Assembly (NCBI RefSeq): GCF_002000245.1
Contig: NZ_MTCM01000002.1
Coordinates: 806,001 to 870,000 of the forward strand
Reading direction: 5' to 3'
DNA: 64,000 bases
Origin: Sphingobacterium sp. CZ-UAM
GTDB lineage: Bacteria; Bacteroidota; Bacteroidia; Sphingobacteriales; Sphingobacteriaceae
Shown here: piece by piece, positions 45,901 through 53,466 of the stretch
Numbering within the stretch: the stretch's first letter is position 1
Layout: each line of letters begins with the position of its first letter
Made by a program: the position numbers and the translations under genes
The notes under the pieces: generated by a model
The model's database searches: none
What the model was told of the DNA's origin: nothing
The model's input: only the letters and a program-made list of their open reading frames with translations

Positions 45901-46116
45901 TATCGCTGGATCATCTTTACCTCTGGCAAAGGATTGGTAGATGGTTCTTTTTACCGCTTACCTTCCTGGGGATGTTATACCCTCGATGGTCAGGATTTAG
46001 AGCAGACTGGTGTGGCGCCGGATATCTTTGTCAAAAATACGGTGCAGGACCGTATGGAAAACAAAGATCCGCAACTGGAGCGTGCAGTGAAGGAAATATT
46101 AGCTGATCTCAAATAG
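42913..46116 (+). CDS. Tricorn-like S41 family peptidase, exported
   Basis: 1067 residues. Signal peptide MIKKLLLSAVLAYGGTAYVVAQ. Residues 25-530 hold WD40-like propeller blades (repeated SPDGK and DSKTL motifs). A Lys/Asp-rich linker lies near 545-575, followed by a tricorn C1-like domain, a PDZ domain near 790-865 and the S41 core. The nucleophile is Ser974 (SLSDAEM), which aligns with Ser994 of the paralogue at 16803-20123, and LNSSHLGF supplies the family His. This copy has the tricorn-like Ser-Asp pair where the other has Ser-Gly-Gly-Asp. Likely periplasmic peptidase. Confidence 0.93.
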   Translation: MIKKLLLSAVLAYGGTAYVVAQQPTFLSHPALTPDGKEMVFSYEGDLWKVASQGGVAVRLTGMEGNEINPRISPDGKWLAFSANQNGNMDVYVMPLAGGDIRQLTAHDAADEVDSWSWDSKTLYFTSTRYNRMGGYQVSVDGGTATRLFPHFFNYISGIVPTPSGELLFNDSWEGYSSANRKRYKGAFNPDIRSYNPKTKTFQQYTDYVGKDLWPTIDQKGTIYYVSDENNGEYNLYQLNGKAKTALTSFPESIKRPFVSANGEKIVFEKGYQLYIYDVNGKKTLQPNIALNRNQVLGKLKEFNITGNISNFDVSPDGKKIAFVSRGELFVSDSEGKFVRQMSGQGERVMEVKWLKDSKTLLYSQTFQGYQNWFSRTADGKGEVKQLTQDLRNNRDISFNTDRTKAVYLSGRDEVRTLDLVSLKSQTIVKDEIWGFQNSSPSFSPDGNYLLFTAMRNFEQDIFVHNLKSGQTTNLTNTGVSETSPYWSPDGKYIYFASNRTKPSYPTGMQNSSIFRMALTNFDQPYRSTKFDELFAQPTVKKDSVANKPTAPKKENDAKDKSKVNADKNKPAASSPEPKKTVLVQLDLEGLRDRIEQVSPAFGTQYNPLVIQKADKTYVFYGSDHEGKFSAYRTVYEPFTAPKTEKVIEGGMGLVQESAGKYFVLHRGIIQKYNLEANKLDAITMSYKFNRDLEKEFNQMFYETWANLEENFYDHNFHGVDWTATKKKYEKYLPGINDRNDLRILLNDMLGELNSSHLGFSSMGAEERKPFGFVTNEIGVEYDSQNPYKISRIVTNGPAAKKEVDIKSGDVLVAVNGVKLNTAADRDSYFTWPSLEEEVQLTLNRNGKEIHTHVRPISGSAFRELIYDEWIKDNRGRVDRLSDNKIAYSHMKNMSGGELQRFLIDMAEQENNKQGIILDLRYNTGGNVHDEVLRFLSQRPYLQWQYRGGKRAPQSNFAPAAKPIVLLINEQSLSDAEMTAAGFKALKLGKIIGNETYRWIIFTSGKGLVDGSFYRLPSWGCYTLDGQDLEQTGVAPDIFVKNTVQDRMENKDPQLERAVKEILADLK

Positions 46117-46237
46117 TGCGGTAACATGAATAAATGGCTATAAGCTGGCGGATTCCCTACAGCTATGGCTTTACCATATCTAAAGTCTATTTCGAAAAAT
46201 AGCTTCCGAATTTGATTTGAAAGCGATATTGAAGATG

Positions 46238-46284
46238 GTGAACAGGCTGTGTCCGAGCATTTTTTGGACACAGCCTGTTTTTTA
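46238..46284 (+). terminator. Terminator after the second S41 peptidase
   Basis: A perfect 14-bp stem, AACAGGCTGTGTCC at 46241-46254 and its complement at 46266-46279, with an 11-nt loop and TTTTA after it. Confidence 0.95.
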
Positions 46285-46395
46285 TTTTTACTTGTATTCC
46301 TCTATTCCCTCTTTACAGGTTTTAAAATTATTTTATTCCGCACTTGTGGAATCTTGAATTTTTCTGCATCCCTCACCAAACATAAAGACATAGAC

Positions 46396-47262
46396 ATGGA
46401 AAAGATCATATTACAAGTAAAAGAATCCTGCACAGCAGATTGGGGTAAAATGACAGCACAGGAACAGGGCCGCTTTTGTGGCAAGTGTGAAAAGGTGGTC
46501 GTTGACTTCTCGGAGATGAGCGATCAGGAAATTATCGATCAGATCAAAAAATCCAGTAGAGGGCTTTGTGGCCGGTTTTATGAAGACCAGCTGCTACGTG
46601 AACTGGATGCCAGCGTTTCCTTTGCAAAAAATCCGCTATGGCTCAATCGATGGAGTGGTATTGCTGCAGGACTGATGTTGATCGGTTCATTGAGTTTTCC
46701 TATGGTACAAGCTCAGGGATGGGCTGTGACAACTGAACAAGGAACGACCGTACAATCAAAAGAAAAAGGTGTAAAACCCGCTGGGAAACAAATAAATCCA
46801 GACCATCCTGTCAATAATACGACTACAGGAGAAGTGATTGTGGTACAATCGAAAGGAGATGGAACAAGTAAATCTGATGGAAAAAAAACAAGTTCAAACC
46901 TTCGAGGTAACAACAGTCAAGTATCATCAAATCAGGATAGCAGTAAAGTAAAGATTACCGGAAAAATTGTCTGCGCTTCTGGTGGGGACAATATGATGGG
47001 GACGAATGTGACCATAGGAAACTACCATACACAGGCTGATGAAAAGGGTAATTTTGAACTTTGGGTGCCACAATCCCTCCTGAACAAGAATCAGGAACTT
47101 CGGGCAGAAATGATCGGCTATCGAACAGTTGTCATCCCATTAAAAAAGGGGGGTAAAACAATAATAAACAAACCGATAGAGATGGAAGTTCGGCCGATGA
47201 TCATGGGAAAGATAGCTGCTCCAATGAAGCAAGAGCATATTCCTACGATGAATAAATATTAG
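46396..47262 (+). CDS. Membrane-anchored protein with carboxypeptidase-regulatory-like domain
   Basis: 288 residues from the ATG at 46396 (MEKIILQVKESCTADWGKM). An in-frame extension to 46249 would run through the terminator and is rejected. The N-terminal 60 residues carry cysteines in a CxxC-like cluster (FCGKCEKVVVDFSEMSDQEI), a block I know from many Bacteroidota proteins of this type. A TM helix lies at about 85-105, then a Ser/Thr/Lys-rich linker, and a C-terminal CarboxypepD_reg-like domain (VKITGKIVCASGGDNMMGTNV). The function is unknown. Confidence 0.8.
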   Translation: MEKIILQVKESCTADWGKMTAQEQGRFCGKCEKVVVDFSEMSDQEIIDQIKKSSRGLCGRFYEDQLLRELDASVSFAKNPLWLNRWSGIAAGLMLIGSLSFPMVQAQGWAVTTEQGTTVQSKEKGVKPAGKQINPDHPVNNTTTGEVIVVQSKGDGTSKSDGKKTSSNLRGNNSQVSSNQDSSKVKITGKIVCASGGDNMMGTNVTIGNYHTQADEKGNFELWVPQSLLNKNQELRAEMIGYRTVVIPLKKGGKTIINKPIEMEVRPMIMGKIAAPMKQEHIPTMNKY

Positions 47263-47273
47263 TCTATGATGTA

Positions 47274-47489
47274 TTGCAGTTACCGAATTGCTTGAGCGCC
47301 ATTCTGCGAGGATGCTGTGAAAGCGGATGTCTAATTTTTTTGGAGCCCTGCAAGTTTGGAATAGCGCTCATAATCCCCGTTTTGGTCCCGAAATGGGATG
47401 TGCTAGCATCAGGCTTTTCAGACCCCATGTATGAACGCACATTTGAAGCAATCGAGGCGATGGAGCAGAAAATGAAAGACAAAGAATAA
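47274..47489 (+). CDS. Possible small protein or gene remnant next to attL
   Basis: An open frame of 71 codons starting with TTG and ending 14 nt before the island's left repeat. The end of the frame (PKWDVLASGFSDPMYERTF, then a charged helix) looks protein-like, while the first half is Cys-rich and unconvincing. It may be the 3' end of a gene cut by a past rearrangement. Not recognised. Confidence 0.25.
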   Translation: MQLPNCLSAILRGCCESGCLIFLEPCKFGIALIIPVLVPKWDVLASGFSDPMYERTFEAIEAMEQKMKDKE

Positions 47490-47503
47490 AAACTTACTTC
47501 TAA

Positions 47504-47586
47504 ACTTGACTTTCTCTTCGGTGAATCTTACATTTGATTTATCGAATGACTTCGTAGCTCAGTTGGTAGAGCAACAGACTCTTAAT
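47504..47586 (+). repeat. attL: tRNA-Lys promoter plus 5' half (39 nt of tRNA)
   Basis: This copy has the -33 TTGAC (47506-47510), the -7 box TACATTTG (47529-47536) and the tRNA-Lys sequence from its first base (47548) through the anticodon loop to 47586, where it diverges into island DNA. It equals 60151-60233 except for two bases near 47518-47521. As the promoter is intact, a truncated tRNA transcript could still be made here. Confidence 0.92.
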
Positions 47587-47714
47587 TAATCATTTAAAGC
47601 TTAATTTTTCCTTTCAATTTCCTGATTTAAAAGATATTAGATGTATTTATTGTTAGAGCAGTAATTTAAAAATATTGTTAATTAACACTGTTTTTACAGC
47701 CTGAATTAGGCCTC

Positions 47715-47733
47715 TGTTCTCGCATTTGTTCTC
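47715..47733 (+). promoter_or_regulatory. Putative integrase arm site, left pair
   Basis: Two TGTTCTC heptamers (47715-47721 and 47727-47733) lie 12 nt apart. The same pair, TGTTCTCGCA followed by TGTTCTC, appears at 59980-59997 beside the integrase start, in the same orientation. Paired short direct repeats at both ends of the element fit arm-type binding by the recombinase. Confidence 0.5.
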
Positions 47734-47746
47734 TCTAATTTATATG

Positions 47747-47789
47747 AAAATCCTCCTTTCTCTTTTTATAAAGTTAAGGAGGATTTTTT
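47747..47789 (+). terminator. Terminator inside the left end of the island
   Basis: AAAATCCTCCTT (47747-47758) pairs with AAGGAGGATTTT (47776-47787), followed by T. It would end transcription entering from the orphan tRNA-Lys promoter at attL. Confidence 0.85.
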
Positions 47790-47832
47790 GATTTTTGAAG
47801 TTATACCGATAGGCACTAATAATGTGCTTTAT

Positions 47833-47882
47833 TGAGACACGAAAATTTTCATGGGGTATATAAAGTAATTTTCGGTGTCTCA
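47833..47882 (+). repeat. 50-nt island stem-loop repeat, copy A
   Basis: Arms TGAGACACGAAAATT (47833-47847) and AATTTTCGGTGTCTCA (47867-47882) are complementary apart from one extra base. The loop carries TGGGGTATATAA. The same 50-nt layout, with no length change, appears at 55071-55120 and 58788-58837. This copy lies between the terminator and the candidate ncRNA. Confidence 0.85.
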
Positions 47883-47899
47883 CTCAACTCTAAAAATTT

Positions 47900-48236
47900 T
47901 ATTTTATTGCTCGCCGTCCTGCGAGTTGAACGAAGGTCGTTGAAGAAAAGTCCGTAAGGACGATTCAACGATATCTATGAAATAGACGAAGCATCTTGGC
48001 GGTATTTTTGAAAAAAGGGGCTTGTGACCTGGGCTTATCAAAAATAGTGACAAGAGCGAAGCCTGAGAGAACAGCAGGCGAGCCAAACTCTAAAAGCTTG
48101 AAGATTTTTAATGGGTGCGCAGCACTTATTAAAAAGATTTAGGTGCTTTTATGAAGTGGAGGGATTACTAAGGCATCAAGTATGACAAACTGCGTAGCAT
48201 TAAAAAAGAATTGGGATGCAATCCGATTTCTTTTTT
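47900..48236 (+). ncRNA. Candidate structured non-coding RNA
   Basis: No credible protein frame is present, but paired elements are dense and the base composition is more balanced than around it. Visible stems: CTCGC/GCGAG (47910-47925); TCGTTGAA (47937-47944) with TTCAACGA (47964-47971) enclosing GTCC-GTAA-GGAC, a GNRA-type tetraloop hairpin; CTTGT (48021-48025) with ACAAG (48050-48054); GCCTG/CAGGC (48061-48079); AGCAC (48121-48125) with GTGCT. The end is a terminator-like hairpin at 48202-48236 with T6. Family not recognised; the strand is inferred from that terminator. Confidence 0.5.
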
Positions 48237-48301
48237 AACTTGGTTTGGCATATCTTTATGCTAGTGATTCCGAAACGGAATGCCATATAACCTATTATCT
48301 A

Positions 48302-49240
48302 ATGGATTCTTTAAGTTTAAAAGATTTAATCGAATTAATAATAGCAGTCGTAGCCTTAATAATTTCTATTATAGCTCTGTATTACACAGTAACAACTTTC
48401 CATTTAAAACGAGGACAGTTTTTACGGTACACATTTTCTAGAACATCTACAGTAGAAAGTCAAGACTGCTATATTTCAAACATAACTATTGAAAATTTAA
48501 AAGATAAATCTTCTGTTATATTTCAAATTTATCTTCAAATTGGACACAATATCTTGATGGAATTAGACAATTTTGAAGGCAATCCTTTAGTATTGGATCC
48601 ATATTCCATTTATTCCAAAAGCTATGATCCAATAATATATTACGACTGTGGGGTACGGGAGGTCAAATTAAATTCCATATTGGAATCAAATAAATTACGT
48701 GATAGAATGAGGATAGTTCTTGCGACTTCTGAAGGCAAAGTTTATCCCAAATCTAATCGCAAGTTATGGAGTGCAACATCACAGTTTTTTGATAATTTTT
48801 ATTTGGCAATAATTCGGCCTATCCGTTTGAATTATAAGGGGAAATCCTATGGATCAAATGTCAAATATTTGGTAGACTTAGAGTTTAGAAACGGCGAAAA
48901 TTATGTTGTTCCTATAATGAATACTAAGACCCAATTATACAATTTTAAAGATTTAAATATAGGCGATTGTCTGAATATGAATACTAAGGAAGTAAGGAAC
49001 TTTTTTAATGAGCAAAGAAAAAAGAAAGTCTTAGATTGGAAGAAAATTATTGTAATAGACTTTGAAAGTGAAATTAAGAAGTCAAAAGAACTTCTTCATG
49101 GAGATCAAGAAAAGATTGTTCCGCTAAGTTTCTTCCAGTATTTTATTCTCGGTAGGATTTATACTCTGTTAGACAAATTCAAGGAGAATAGACAGAATAG
49201 AAAATTATTGCGAAAGAATAGAAAAGTTAGGGGAAATTAG
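48302..49240 (+). CDS. Unrecognised single-pass membrane protein
   Basis: 312 residues from the ATG at 48302; an in-frame TTG at 48245 is less likely. One TM helix (LIELIIAVVALIISIIALYYTV, about residues 9-31) is followed by a large soluble part with predicted alternating strands and a basic tail (RQNRKLLRKNRK). Topology is N-out or N-in undecided. Not recognised as a known family. It lies 107 nt before the nuclease-NTPase-S1 gene on the same strand and may work with it. Confidence 0.8.
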   Translation: MDSLSLKDLIELIIAVVALIISIIALYYTVTTFHLKRGQFLRYTFSRTSTVESQDCYISNITIENLKDKSSVIFQIYLQIGHNILMELDNFEGNPLVLDPYSIYSKSYDPIIYYDCGVREVKLNSILESNKLRDRMRIVLATSEGKVYPKSNRKLWSATSQFFDNFYLAIIRPIRLNYKGKSYGSNVKYLVDLEFRNGENYVVPIMNTKTQLYNFKDLNIGDCLNMNTKEVRNFFNEQRKKKVLDWKKIIVIDFESEIKKSKELLHGDQEKIVPLSFFQYFILGRIYTLLDKFKENRQNRKLLRKNRKVRGN

Positions 49241-49347
49241 TTATATATACAAAACTGAATTTTTATGTAATAAGGTTCCATAATTCTAAAGTTTGGTGTA
49301 TCTTAATGCTATAATTTAAGAAGCGGAGCCATTTAATTCAATTTTCT

Positions 49348-51984
49348 ATGTTAAATAACTTAAATACGGAAAGCGATGTTGAGCAAAAAGTGATTTATCC
49401 ACTATTAACCGGAAAATTACCTTTTGGATTAGATTATGATGAGATAGAGATCCAAACTAAGCCGAATTTAAAGAGAATTAAAATTGAAAAAGGGCTAAAA
49501 CAGAAGCATTATATTCCAGACTTTTTAATTTCTCTTAAGGGCTTACCTTTAATGATTGTTGAAGCAAAGCGTCCATATGAAGATTTAGAAGAAGCGTATA
49601 GAGAAGCCTGTTTGTACGCGGGTGAGATAAACAAATGGTATGAAAATGGATTAAATCCATGTAATTATATTCTAGTTTGTGATGGTTACACCGTTAGATA
49701 TGGATATTGGGATACCTCCCATAGCGATGAATTTCTTATAAGTGAAGTTAAAAGTTTAAGTTCCTCGTTTGAATCTTTTATAGAACTTTTTTCAAAGAAA
49801 GCTCTTGATAATGAGGCAACAAAATTAAATGCTAAAATAAGAAAGAAAAGAGTCTTTGTAAAGCCAGTAAAAATGCTTGGGGGGAAGTTTATTCAAAACA
49901 AACAAATAAATAATACATTTGGAGAAAAAATATCAATACAGTATAAGCATATCTTCAATCCTAGCAAAGAAGTCGAAAAAATAGAGATAGTTAGGAACGC
50001 TTATATCAATGTTAATAAACATGAGTCCCATATCAATCCCATTGATAGATTAATCAGAAAAAAAATTACACCTTCAAGTGCTAATTCGAGTTTGATTGAA
50101 AATAGTGAGTTCCCTAAGGAGATAATTTCAAAGCTTGAAATTTCTCAATCTTATACCAATGAAGTTTTACTGCTTATCGGTGGTGTTGGTTCAGGAAAAT
50201 CAACGTTTATGACCTATTTACGCGAGGTAGCATTAGGTGAAGATATTAAGGAAAAATTAGTCTGGGTTACGCTTGACCTGAATAATGCTCCTGTAAACCG
50301 TCATGAAATTTATCAATGGATCAAAACAAATTTAATAACTCAGATAAAACTATGGTTTAATCAAATTAATTTTGAGTCATTAGAGATTTTGAAGGAAATA
50401 TTCCAAAAGGAATTAAGACCGTTAAATGAACTTGCTCAGTTGTTACCTATCGAAAAATTTAATGAAAAATTATTTGATATTTTGATTGAATTGAAGGGCA
50501 ATCATGATAAATTGATTGAGGGGCTTATACATACGCAAATTATATCGAGAAATAAAAGTCTAATAGTTGTTCTTGATAATTGTGATAAAAGAAATCTAGA
50601 AGAACAGTTATTAATGTTCGAAGTTGCTAACTGGATTAAAGAAACTATTAAATGTATAGTGTTTTTACCTTTGAGAGATACGACGTATGATCTTCATAGA
50701 TATGAAAAACCGTTGGATACTGTCATAAAGGATCTGACATTTAGAATTATTCCCCCTTCTCTTGAAAAGGTACTTTATAGTAGATTAAAATATGCGAATA
50801 GATTAATCAAAGATAAGGAAGATGCGGAGAGCTTTTATACTTTAGAAAACGGGATGAAAGTGGATTATCCGAAGAATGAAGAGACATATTATATCAAAAG
50901 TATTTTAACATCTTTATTCCAAAATCACCTTTTTAAGATATTAATGACCGGCTTAGCAGGTAGTGATGTCAGATTAGGGATTGAAATATTCTTGGATTTT
51001 TGTAAAAGTGGACATATTACTGATACTGAGATTTTTAAGATTAGACACAGTAAAGGCGAACACAAACTGCCGACCCATATAATTAGTAAAGTATTTTTTA
51101 GAGGAGATAGATTATATTATAAAGACGATGTCTCAAGAATAAAGAATCTGTTTAATTCTGATCCGGATGATAAGGTTCCTAATCCGTTTACACGTTTGAA
51201 AATTTTGCAATGGTTGAATAATAATTATAAGATAAAAGGGCCTAGTGGCGTCAGTGGATTTCATACAGCTTCATCAATTCAGAAGGATCTGAGTGCAATT
51301 GGCTTTGACTCTGCGAATATTAAAGCAGAAATGGAGAATTTACTGCGTAGCAAACTTATAGTATCTGAAACGCAGGATGTAAACTCATTGAATTTATCAG
51401 ATTTAGTATCAATCAGTACCTCTGGAAAAACACATTTAGATTTATTAAAGAATATAGATTATTTGAGCGCTTGTAGCGAGGATACCTATTATGATAATAA
51501 AGAAATTGCGGTGGAAATTAGGGATAACTTATTAAATAAGGCTGGTTATTCACATTTAACTTTAGAATCGATAGTATCACATGCTAAAATTCTCGTAGAG
51601 TATTTGAAAGATTACCATTTAAGATATTATGAGAGTTATTCAGAAATCGTTGACTCTGATTATATTGGTTTCCCATTGAACTATGATGAGTTTATAAATT
51701 CTTTAGACAATTATAAGTTTATACATTCGAAAATAGCGCTAAGAGAATTTAAAGACGGAGAGGAAGTTGAAGGTACTATAAATGGATTGACTTCTATCGG
51801 GATTTTTGTGACATTTAAGGATTCTAAATACGTCGGATACCTTCCCAAAGAAAATATATCTGATAGTGAGTTTGAAATAAACTCAGAAAAGGGAGATATA
51901 ATAAAAGTTAAGGTGTTGTCATTTAATGAGAGTCATAATAAGTATTTCCTTGCTGAAATTAAACCAAATGAAGCAGATGATTAA
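49348..51984 (+). CDS. PD-(D/E)XK nuclease - P-loop NTPase - S1 RNA-binding fusion protein
   Basis: 878 residues. Domain 1 (about 1-165) resembles the HsdR N-terminal nuclease: a Glu12 helix, then PDFLISLKGLPLMIVEAKRP with Asp58, Glu72 and Lys74 as the D...ExK site, and the YILVCDGYTVRYG segment. Domain 2 is a P-loop NTPase: Walker A GGVGSGKST (278-286), Walker B SLIVVLDNCD (404-413), followed by a helical region of about 350 residues. Domain 3 (about 799-875) is an S1-type OB fold (EVEGTINGLTSIGIFVTF, then YVGYLPKENI). No helicase motifs follow the nuclease, so this is not an HsdR. I do not recognise the combination; nuclease plus NTPase in an integrated island suggests anti-phage defence. 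Confidence 0.88.
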   Translation: MLNNLNTESDVEQKVIYPLLTGKLPFGLDYDEIEIQTKPNLKRIKIEKGLKQKHYIPDFLISLKGLPLMIVEAKRPYEDLEEAYREACLYAGEINKWYENGLNPCNYILVCDGYTVRYGYWDTSHSDEFLISEVKSLSSSFESFIELFSKKALDNEATKLNAKIRKKRVFVKPVKMLGGKFIQNKQINNTFGEKISIQYKHIFNPSKEVEKIEIVRNAYINVNKHESHINPIDRLIRKKITPSSANSSLIENSEFPKEIISKLEISQSYTNEVLLLIGGVGSGKSTFMTYLREVALGEDIKEKLVWVTLDLNNAPVNRHEIYQWIKTNLITQIKLWFNQINFESLEILKEIFQKELRPLNELAQLLPIEKFNEKLFDILIELKGNHDKLIEGLIHTQIISRNKSLIVVLDNCDKRNLEEQLLMFEVANWIKETIKCIVFLPLRDTTYDLHRYEKPLDTVIKDLTFRIIPPSLEKVLYSRLKYANRLIKDKEDAESFYTLENGMKVDYPKNEETYYIKSILTSLFQNHLFKILMTGLAGSDVRLGIEIFLDFCKSGHITDTEIFKIRHSKGEHKLPTHIISKVFFRGDRLYYKDDVSRIKNLFNSDPDDKVPNPFTRLKILQWLNNNYKIKGPSGVSGFHTASSIQKDLSAIGFDSANIKAEMENLLRSKLIVSETQDVNSLNLSDLVSISTSGKTHLDLLKNIDYLSACSEDTYYDNKEIAVEIRDNLLNKAGYSHLTLESIVSHAKILVEYLKDYHLRYYESYSEIVDSDYIGFPLNYDEFINSLDNYKFIHSKIALREFKDGEEVEGTINGLTSIGIFVTFKDSKYVGYLPKENISDSEFEINSEKGDIIKVKVLSFNESHNKYFLAEIKPNEADD

Positions 51985-52043
51985 CAGAATAGCTCTGTTC
52001 GTTCGAGCTTAAGAGATACAGAATTATTTATCAAAAATATGTT

Positions 52044-52244
52044 ATGGTAAAATTTATACATTTAAATACCGCTAGTGGTAAAAAAGTTGTCTTCAACGTA
52101 GATAATATTATTTATCTTACTGAGTTGAAGGATTCAAAGGATGGATCGAAAACTCAGGTGAGTTATGTAGGGAACCAAATTTTTGTCGTTCAAACAATTC
52201 TGGAAATTATTGAAAAAATAAAAGGAACCGAACCACTATATTAA
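52044..52244 (+). CDS. Small FlbD-like protein of unknown function
   Basis: 66 residues: MVKFIHLNTASGKKVVFNV, then NIIYLTELKD and a C-terminal helix VVQTILEIIEKIKG. The order of strands and the final helix look like FlbD or a small SH3-like domain, but the similarity is by eye only. It lies 59 nt after the nuclease-NTPase-S1 gene on the same strand and is probably in its operon; it may be a regulator or inhibitor. Confidence 0.65.
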   Translation: MVKFIHLNTASGKKVVFNVDNIIYLTELKDSKDGSKTQVSYVGNQIFVVQTILEIIEKIKGTEPLY

Positions 52245-52369
52245 GTAATCTTTTTGCTGAACCTAATATTGATTCTAAATGGAAATATGTTATTGTCGAA
52301 GGATCTAGCATTGGATCGTTATTCGTTGTTGTGTGGTATTTTTGAAATTAAAAAAGTCCTTATAGAAGA

Positions 52370-52410
52370 ATCCCACTCACGAAACCCTCCAAGTTTCAAG
52401 TGAGTGGGAT
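52370..52410. terminator. Strong hairpin between convergent genes
   Basis: A perfect 11-bp stem ATCCCACTCAC (52370-52380) and its complement (52400-52410), extended by GAAAC/GTTTC. There is no proper T-run on either side, so it may act as a terminator only in part or protect the 3' ends. Confidence 0.65.
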
Positions 52411-52456
52411 GATTATAGGTAAGATGTAGAGTTTACGAATTAAATAAGACCTTTTA

Positions 52457-53089
52457 TTAAAATTTCAACCCTTTTAGATACCCCCAATTTGAATCAATAC
52501 AGTATTCAGATTCCCCGATCTTTTTAGATGGTACTTCCACTGTATAGGAAAAACGCAACTTCCCCGATTTATATTCTCGGTCGAATTTGACCGACAACAA
52601 ATTCTTTTTACCCCTAGCTTTAACAAGTGGGTCATATAGATTGAATTGTATCTGATCCTTGTATTTTCCATTAAAAATGTGAACGTCTTTTGATATTTGA
52701 ATATTAAATATATATAGGTTATAGCTTTTGTTCTCTAAATGGTCGATTATATGAAGGAAACCCTCAGTTTCATTTTCCTTTTGGGCTGAAATTGTAAATT
52801 CAACAGTGGTGACAGGTGATGTAGGGCAACAATCAAACATTAAGCTTTCGACTATATAAGTTTGATTGTTGCCCTGTAAAAGACTCTCAAATGATAACCT
52901 CTCAAATGCACGTTTGACCCTTTTTAGAAAGAAGACATCGTGAAAAATACTATACACTAAGTAGGAGCAAACAATCAAGGCTAGGGTGCCTAAAATGATA
53001 ATAACCACGATAGATTCACCATTTTGTATTTCGCTCAATGTTAAGCCAATTAGAATGACAGCGAATATTGCTAGATAAAGTCGTATCAT
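52457..53089 (-). CDS. Unrecognised membrane protein with two N-terminal TM helices
   Basis: 210 residues. Two hydrophobic helices at about 3-18 and 26-50 are followed by a soluble part of mainly beta type with a CCPTSPVTTVEFTIS segment (around 105-120). No catalytic motif seen. It follows a small-protein cluster on the minus strand with a terminator just upstream (53116-53138). Not recognised. Confidence 0.7.
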   Translation of the reverse strand: MIRLYLAIFAVILIGLTLSEIQNGESIVVIIILGTLALIVCSYLVYSIFHDVFFLKRVKRAFERLSFESLLQGNNQTYIVESLMFDCCPTSPVTTVEFTISAQKENETEGFLHIIDHLENKSYNLYIFNIQISKDVHIFNGKYKDQIQFNLYDPLVKARGKKNLLSVKFDREYKSGKLRFSYTVEVPSKKIGESEYCIDSNWGYLKGLKF

Positions 53090-53115
53090 TTGAAATAAAT
53101 TTTATAAGGTTGGAA

Positions 53116-53138
53116 AGCCTCTTCTCATCGAAGAGGCT
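53116..53138 (-). terminator. Terminator after the 104-residue gene
   Basis: Perfect 9-bp stem AGCCTCTTC/GAAGAGGCT with a 5-nt loop; on the minus strand it is followed by TTCC, so the T-run is short. Confidence 0.75.
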
Positions 53139-53146
53139 ATATCTTA

Positions 53147-53461
53147 TTACAGGATAGATTTAAAAATCTCTTTGTAATTGCAATCCCCTAGTTTTTCGTC
53201 TATATATTCTTTAGCAACAGCATGTCCTTTATGAATTTGAGGTATAGGAGAAGAAAAAATTCCTAGAAAACGGAATTTCTTTACAAAGGTATACGTGTTT
53301 TTTGCACGAATTTCAAAAAGCTTGTTGGAAAAATTTTCGGCACTATTGTATACCAAAGCAGGTGAAATAGAAATAACTAAATCATCTTTCCAGTCTGATG
53401 AAATATCGTAGTCCCAGCCTCTGTAATTACCTCCATCTCGTGTTTTATAAGTTATGGCCAT
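53147..53461 (-). CDS. Hypothetical protein
   Basis: 104 residues (MAITYKTRDGGNYRGWDYD). The sequence is beta-strand-like with aromatic residues and a short amphipathic end. Not recognised and no signal peptide. Its start is 5 nt from the end of the small membrane frame at 53467-53589, and it is followed by a terminator. Confidence 0.65.
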   Translation of the reverse strand: MAITYKTRDGGNYRGWDYDISSDWKDDLVISISPALVYNSAENFSNKLFEIRAKNTYTFVKKFRFLGIFSSPIPQIHKGHAVAKEYIDEKLGDCNYKEIFKSIL

Positions 53462-53466
53462 AATAA

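Noticed and set aside
46249..46395. N-terminal extension of the 46396-47262 gene
   Set aside because: It would begin inside the terminator hairpin at 46238-46284, and family proteins begin at the MEK start.
47904..48086. 60-codon minus-strand frame in the structured region
   Set aside because: It overlaps stems of the candidate RNA, and the translation lacks any protein-like pattern.
49348..51984. Annotation as type I restriction subunit HsdR
   Set aside because: After the nuclease domain there are no SF2 helicase motifs, and no hsdM or hsdS gene is adjacent.
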